Shown: one piece after another, positions 62,761-64,000 of the stretch
How positions within the stretch are numbered: the first letter of the stretch is position 1
How the letters are laid out: the number at the start of each line of letters is the position of its first letter
Assembly: GCA_963734275.1 (NCBI GenBank)
Contig: CAVTGO010000007.1
Coordinates: 170,444 to 234,443 of the forward strand
Reading direction: 5' to 3'
DNA: 64,000 nt
Origin: CAVTGO01 sp963734275
GTDB lineage: Bacteria > Actinomycetota > UBA4738 > HRBIN12
Program-made: the position numbers and the translations under genes
Notes under the pieces: model-generated
What the model saw: only the letters and a program-made list of their open reading frames with translations
What the model was told of the DNA's origin: nothing
Databases searched by the model: none

Positions 62761-63393
62761 TCAGTCCAGGTCGGGCCAGGGGGCGACGTCGACCTCGTTG
62801 CCCTCGCTGTCGGCGAGGGTCCACCACTCGGGCGCGTTCTCGTCGTTGACGATGTGGCCGCCCGCGGCGAGCGCCGCCGCGATCCGCGCCTCGGCCTCCT
62901 CCTTGGCGACGTAGACGTCGATGTGGATCCGGTTGCGCTGCGGGCGAGGCGCGTCCATCTGCTGGAACCAGAACGGCGGGTTGGCCCTGCGGGGGTCGTC
63001 CAGGCCCGCGTCGCCGACCTGCTCGTACCCGAGGACGGCACGCCAGAACGGCAGCACGTCGGGGATGACGAGCGCGTCGATCGCGACCTGGACGATCTCC
63101 AGACCTGCCAGGTCCGCCCGGACACCGAGACGGTTCGCCGCCTCCGAGATCCGACGCGCGAGCTCGAGATCGCGCTCGGTCGGTCCCGGCCCGTGCGTCC
63201 CGAGTCTGACCGTCACCCCTCGGGGCCGCAGATCGATGTCCGGCCGGCTCTCGCCTTCGGCGACCCTCCCGATCGCTTCGACGAGCTGGATGCCCTCGTC
63301 CAACGATCCGGTGTCGAAGTGGATGCACGCGGCGTCTCGCAGACGCCGCCAGCCGATCTCGTGGAACCTGGCGGGTTCGATGCGTTCGCTCAT
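62761..63393 (-). CDS. Pterin dehydratase-like/VOC (glyoxalase) fusion protein
   Basis: 210 aa. Residues 1-90 resemble 4a-hydroxytetrahydrobiopterin dehydratase (RPDIDLRPRGVTVRLGTHGP, TERDLELARRISEAA); residues 95-210 form a VOC domain (IVQVAIDALVIPDVLPFWRAV, NRIHIDVYVAKEEAEARIAAA, EWWTLADSEGNEVDVAPW) with His and Glu metal-ligand candidates. Substrate unknown. ATG 63393 has TAGGTT ending 7 nt upstream. Confidence 0.82.
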   Translation of the reverse strand: MSERIEPARFHEIGWRRLRDAACIHFDTGSLDEGIQLVEAIGRVAEGESRPDIDLRPRGVTVRLGTHGPGPTERDLELARRISEAANRLGVRADLAGLEIVQVAIDALVIPDVLPFWRAVLGYEQVGDAGLDDPRRANPPFWFQQMDAPRPQRNRIHIDVYVAKEEAEARIAAALAAGGHIVNDENAPEWWTLADSEGNEVDVAPWPDLD

Positions 63394-63476
63394 GTCCCGG
63401 AACCTAGCAAGCCTCGTGCCTCGACGACGTCCGGGGTCGGGTCGCGGACGCTTCGCCAGAGGCGCAGACTGTCGCG

Positions 63477-64000
63477 GTGGACGCCGCCGTAGACGATGCC
63501 GAGGACTTCGCTGCCTTCTACCGGGCGCATTTCGCCCGTGTGGCGGGCTCGGTGCGTCCGCTCCTGGGCGATGCCGCCGATGACGTCGCCCAGGAAGCGT
63601 TCTTGGCGCTGTACGAGCGGTGGGATGAGGTCCGCGGCTACGACGCACCGATCGCGTGGGTCCGCCTCGTCGCGACGCGGATCGCGATCCGTCGTGCGGC
63701 TCGGGAGCTGAAGCGGCTCGAGCTCGAGCAGGCAGCTCGGACGCCTAGCGCGGACGTCCCGCGCGATCCCGACCTGCACGAGGCGATCCGAGCGCTCCCG
63801 GCGGGGCAGGCCGCGGCGGTGACGTTGCACCACCTCGACGACCGCTCGGTCGCCGACGTGGCGCGCGCGCTCGATTGCTCGGTGTCGGCGGCCAAGGTCT
63901 GGCTCCATCGCGGGCGCCGTCGACTCGCCGAGCGGGTGCGCGGCTACCGCGGGCGGTGGATCTCGGAGCGGCGATGGTCGGTCGACGACGTCGCGTCGCA
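63477..64000 (+). CDS. ECF sigma factor (3' end beyond window)
   Basis: GTG 63477 begins VDAAVDDAEDFAAFYRAHFA; region 2 (DDVAQEAFLALYERWDEV, APIAWVRLVATRIAIRRA) and region 4 (IRALPAGQAAAVTLHHLDD, SVADVARALDCSVSAAKVWL) are intact. About 174 codons are inside the window and the frame is still open at 64000, so a C-terminal extension may exist. No anti-sigma gene is visible yet. Confidence 0.82.
   Translation, partial: MDAAVDDAEDFAAFYRAHFARVAGSVRPLLGDAADDVAQEAFLALYERWDEVRGYDAPIAWVRLVATRIAIRRAARELKRLELEQAARTPSADVPRDPDLHEAIRALPAGQAAAVTLHHLDDRSVADVARALDCSVSAAKVWLHRGRRRLAERVRGYRGRWISERRWSVDDVAS

Overview
The window is high-GC bacterial DNA (about 70% by eye, not computed) with dense genes, frequent 4-base start/stop overlaps and many GTG starts. 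The SRP RNA upstream of dnaX, the tandem-GNAT (MshD-like) and Eis-like acetyltransferases, the YezD-type sulfur protein and the abundance of leaderless genes suggest an uncultured actinomycetote or close relative; no rRNA is present to fix the taxonomy. A boxed TANNNT lies 6 nt upstream of both tRNA-Ser genes, and the same box lies 6-8 nt upstream of more than a dozen protein starts, so leaderless transcription appears to be a main mode of expression here.

Layout. 1-10 kb: ECF sigma factors paired with membrane-anchored beta-propeller proteins (three modules, one cut by the window edge), a wreck of a fourth sigma/propeller module, a serine beta-lactamase-like remnant, a 3' fragment of a tRNA-Arg gene, and a class III nucleotide cyclase. 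10-16 kb: carbonic anhydrase, phosphoesterase, tandem GNAT, MFS exporter, aldo/keto reductase. 15.8-21.7 kb: a sulfur-uptake block: yezD-like gene, structured leader, sulfate-binding protein, cysT, cysW, cysA, then an ssuBC/tauBC-like ATPase and permease without a binding protein. 21.7-31.3 kb: pncB, agmatinase-like gene, zincin, tadA, cyclic-nucleotide-binding protein, two tRNA-Ser genes, a phosphodiesterase/phosphatase, more GNATs, a HAD phosphatase and a TauE exporter. 31.3-39.3 kb: housekeeping block: SRP RNA, dnaX, recR, S9 peptidase, lysC, zinc-ribbon membrane protein, asd. 39.3-43.6 kb (minus strand): MazG-like, Eis-like, GNAT and aminoglycoside-phosphotransferase-like operon and an MFS transporter.

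43.6-50.3 kb is the most unusual part: a tightly packed operon with a fatty acyl-CoA reductase/HAD fusion, a zinc alcohol dehydrogenase, a LarA-like (nickel-pincer racemase family) protein, a PlsC-type acyltransferase and a TetR regulator. It is preceded by a promoter with a 17-bp spacer, a 16-bp palindrome overlapping the -35/spacer, and a leaderless GTG start. It looks like a regulated pathway making or remodelling a fatty-alcohol- or ether-type lipid, with a racemase-family member of unknown substrate.

50.3-64 kb: SemiSWEET-like protein, HD-GYP/LuxR fusion, large zinc-ribbon/cyclase/AAA/TPR regulator, another sigma/propeller pair (PQQ-type), a solute-binding-like lipoprotein, a DrrAB-type ABC exporter, an XRE/nucleotidyltransferase toxin-antitoxin-like pair, a PCD-VOC fusion, and an ECF sigma factor running off the end.

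Many otherwise well-conserved genes carry one-base frameshifts. Several can be traced to G or C runs of 2-7 bases, so most are probably sequencing or assembly errors; the two remnants at 2.6-3.75 kb instead lack internal domains and look like real decay.
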